The notes under the pieces: model-generated
The model's database searches: none
Seen by the model: only the letters and a program-made list of their open reading frames with translations
What the model was told of the DNA's origin: nothing
Origin: Bagarius yarrelli
Taxonomy: Eukaryota > Chordata > Actinopteri > Siluriformes > Sisoridae
Length of the DNA: 64,000 nucleotides
Reading direction: 5' to 3'
NCBI GenBank assembly: GCA_005784505.1
Contig: VCAZ01000048.1
Location: 927,261 to 991,260, forward strand
Shown: piece after piece, positions 62,775 to 64,000 of the stretch
How the letters are laid out: every line of letters starts with the position of its first letter
Position numbering within the stretch: the first letter of the stretch is position 1
Program-made: the position numbers and the translations under genes

Positions 62775-62850
62775 TGAATCGGCGAGCTAGTGAATCGGCG
62801 AGCTAGTGAATCGGCGAGCTAGTGAATCAGTGAGCTAGTGAATCGGTGAG
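62775..62850. repeat. 16-bp tandem repeat (minisatellite)
   Basis: Unit tgaatcggcgagctag at 62775, 62791 and 62807 (identical), then 62823 (two changes) and a partial unit at 62839. It is CpG-containing, unlike its surroundings. Confidence 0.95.
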
Positions 62851-63879
62851 TAAATTGGTAAGTGGGGTTGAGTGATTAAGTGTGTATTTAGGTGTACAGG
62901 GAAAGTTGAGCAGGTGAGTGAGGACATAGATGTGGACCCTTTGAATGAGATTTGCAGGCCCTGACGTTGCTGTTATTTCACTCTGTTGTTGCACCCATAA
63001 GACTTTAGTCCTGTGTGTCCTCCCTTTCCACATGTGTTTAATGTCATAACTCATACACACAGCGTTAACTTAAAATAACCATGGCCATGGTATGCAGGGA
63101 CATTAGGGAACACATTTTGGGAGTTTTTGTGGCAAAAGTTGGGTGTGTATTTTGCATGCTGCGAGGGAGGGTGAATAAAAGCTGCTACACCTCCTTTAAC
63201 ACTTCCTAAATTCCAGCGCTGCTTTAACTTTTGTCCTGGATGCTTCCATTTCTCCCTTACTCCGAACACTGCCCTTTCACTTTTCCACTCTCTGATTCTC
63301 ATCTGTCCTACAGGAAGTCAGGAACAGAGATAGGAAATGGCGCAACATTAGCAGGGTATTGTGTGATACTCTTATGAAACCTGTTGAAAGACACTTTAAG
63401 AACATGTAATTACTGGATGTTCCATTGCTTTGTTTTTTTGTTTTTTTCTTGACGTCTATTGTTTCAATCATAGAGGAACCAGAACCTCCTCCACCAGCTA
63501 TCACAGCATAATCTTCTCATTCTCGACGGACAGGGGATCTTTTAGTGTTTATTCCTGAACAACTTGTTTAAATTCTGATCTCAAAATTTTTCTTTTTAGT
63601 CCAGACATTTTCTTGTCTGACAATTCACCCACTCACAAGGTATTTACGGAAGGAAATTTACATGGCTTCCATTTCCTGTTAGCCAGGTTAACCCCAGCAC
63701 AAAAGTACCAGCTGCATCTAAAGTATGCAAAGATTTTCTGTTTTTCATTCTTAAAAAAAGAATCATTCAAGACTTCTTTGTATGCCAAGCTTTTGCAATT
63801 TAAAACCATTTGTAGGGTTTCCTTAAAAGGACAAACTGAAAAATGCCACCCCTCCATGTTCTGCCATTGGGGTATAGAG

Positions 63880-64000
63880 CAGAGGTAACCAAACTCAGTC
63901 CTAGAGGGCCGTCGTCCCGCAGAGTTTAGCTTCAACCCTAATCAAACCCACCTTAACAAGCTAATCAAGTTCTTTTTAGGTGAGCTTGAGACTTGCAGGC
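63880..64000 (+). repeat. Dispersed fish repeat, cut by the window end
   Basis: gagcagaggtaaccaaactc, agtcctagagggccgtcg, cgcagagtttagcttcaacc. This wording is typical of a widespread fish repeat. Its right end lies outside the window. Confidence 0.6.

Noticed and set aside
63301..63360. Possible small exon gaagtcaggaacagagatag... after ctacag
   Set aside because: The frame does not match the expected DOCK9 continuation, and the following gtattg is a poor donor.
1..64000. CRISPR arrays, operons, phage or plasmid features
   Set aside because: The sequence is clearly vertebrate nuclear DNA; the regular repeats are microsatellites and one 16-bp minisatellite without spacers.

Overview
The window is nuclear DNA from a bony fish, probably a teleost. 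Coding exons are short and separated by long AT-rich introns with GT-AG boundaries. The spacers are full of tRNA-headed SINEs, Tc1/mariner and hAT remnants and very many (TG)n/(CA)n and (GA)n tracts. The repeat families look ostariophysan and perhaps catfish-like; that is an impression from memory and was not tested. Nothing bacterial, plasmid or viral is visible.

Two protein-coding genes are present, both on the plus strand. Positions 582-12430 hold the 3' half of farp1 (FERM, RhoGEF and PH domain protein). Thirteen phase-compatible coding exons encode the end of the variable linker, the whole DH domain, PH1, a linker and PH2, and end at the natural stop codon. A 3'UTR with a poly(A) signal at 13607 follows. 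Positions about 15640-58916 and beyond hold the 5' end of dock9 (zizimin-1, a Cdc42 exchange factor). A CpG-rich promoter and first exon lie at 15996-16112. Two more candidate first exons lie at 48504-48677 (N-terminus MGCTTS, a lipidation motif) and 54026-54136. All three end in phase 0 and can join the shared second exon at 58800-58916. The rest of dock9 lies beyond the window.

Layout: 1-581 farp1 intron; 582-13632 farp1 exons, introns and 3'UTR; 13633-15640 spacer with a Tc1/mariner relic; 15640-16112 dock9 promoter and exon 1; 16113-58799 one large dock9 intron region packed with nested transposons, SINEs and microsatellites and containing the two alternative first exons; 58917-64000 next dock9 intron, with a possible short terminal exon at 61757.

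The most notable observations are: (1) a second copy-like exon in farp1 (8831-8949) with the same phases as the canonical exon (8309-8484) and an ungapped 18-residue similarity at its end, which looks like an undescribed alternative or mutually exclusive exon just before PH2; (2) three alternative dock9 N-termini; (3) complementary (TG)n and (CA)n tracts directly flanking a DH-domain exon; (4) nested insertions, including a SINE split by a hAT element that itself carries a SINE of opposite orientation; (5) farp1 and dock9, both Rho-family exchange factor genes, as direct neighbours.
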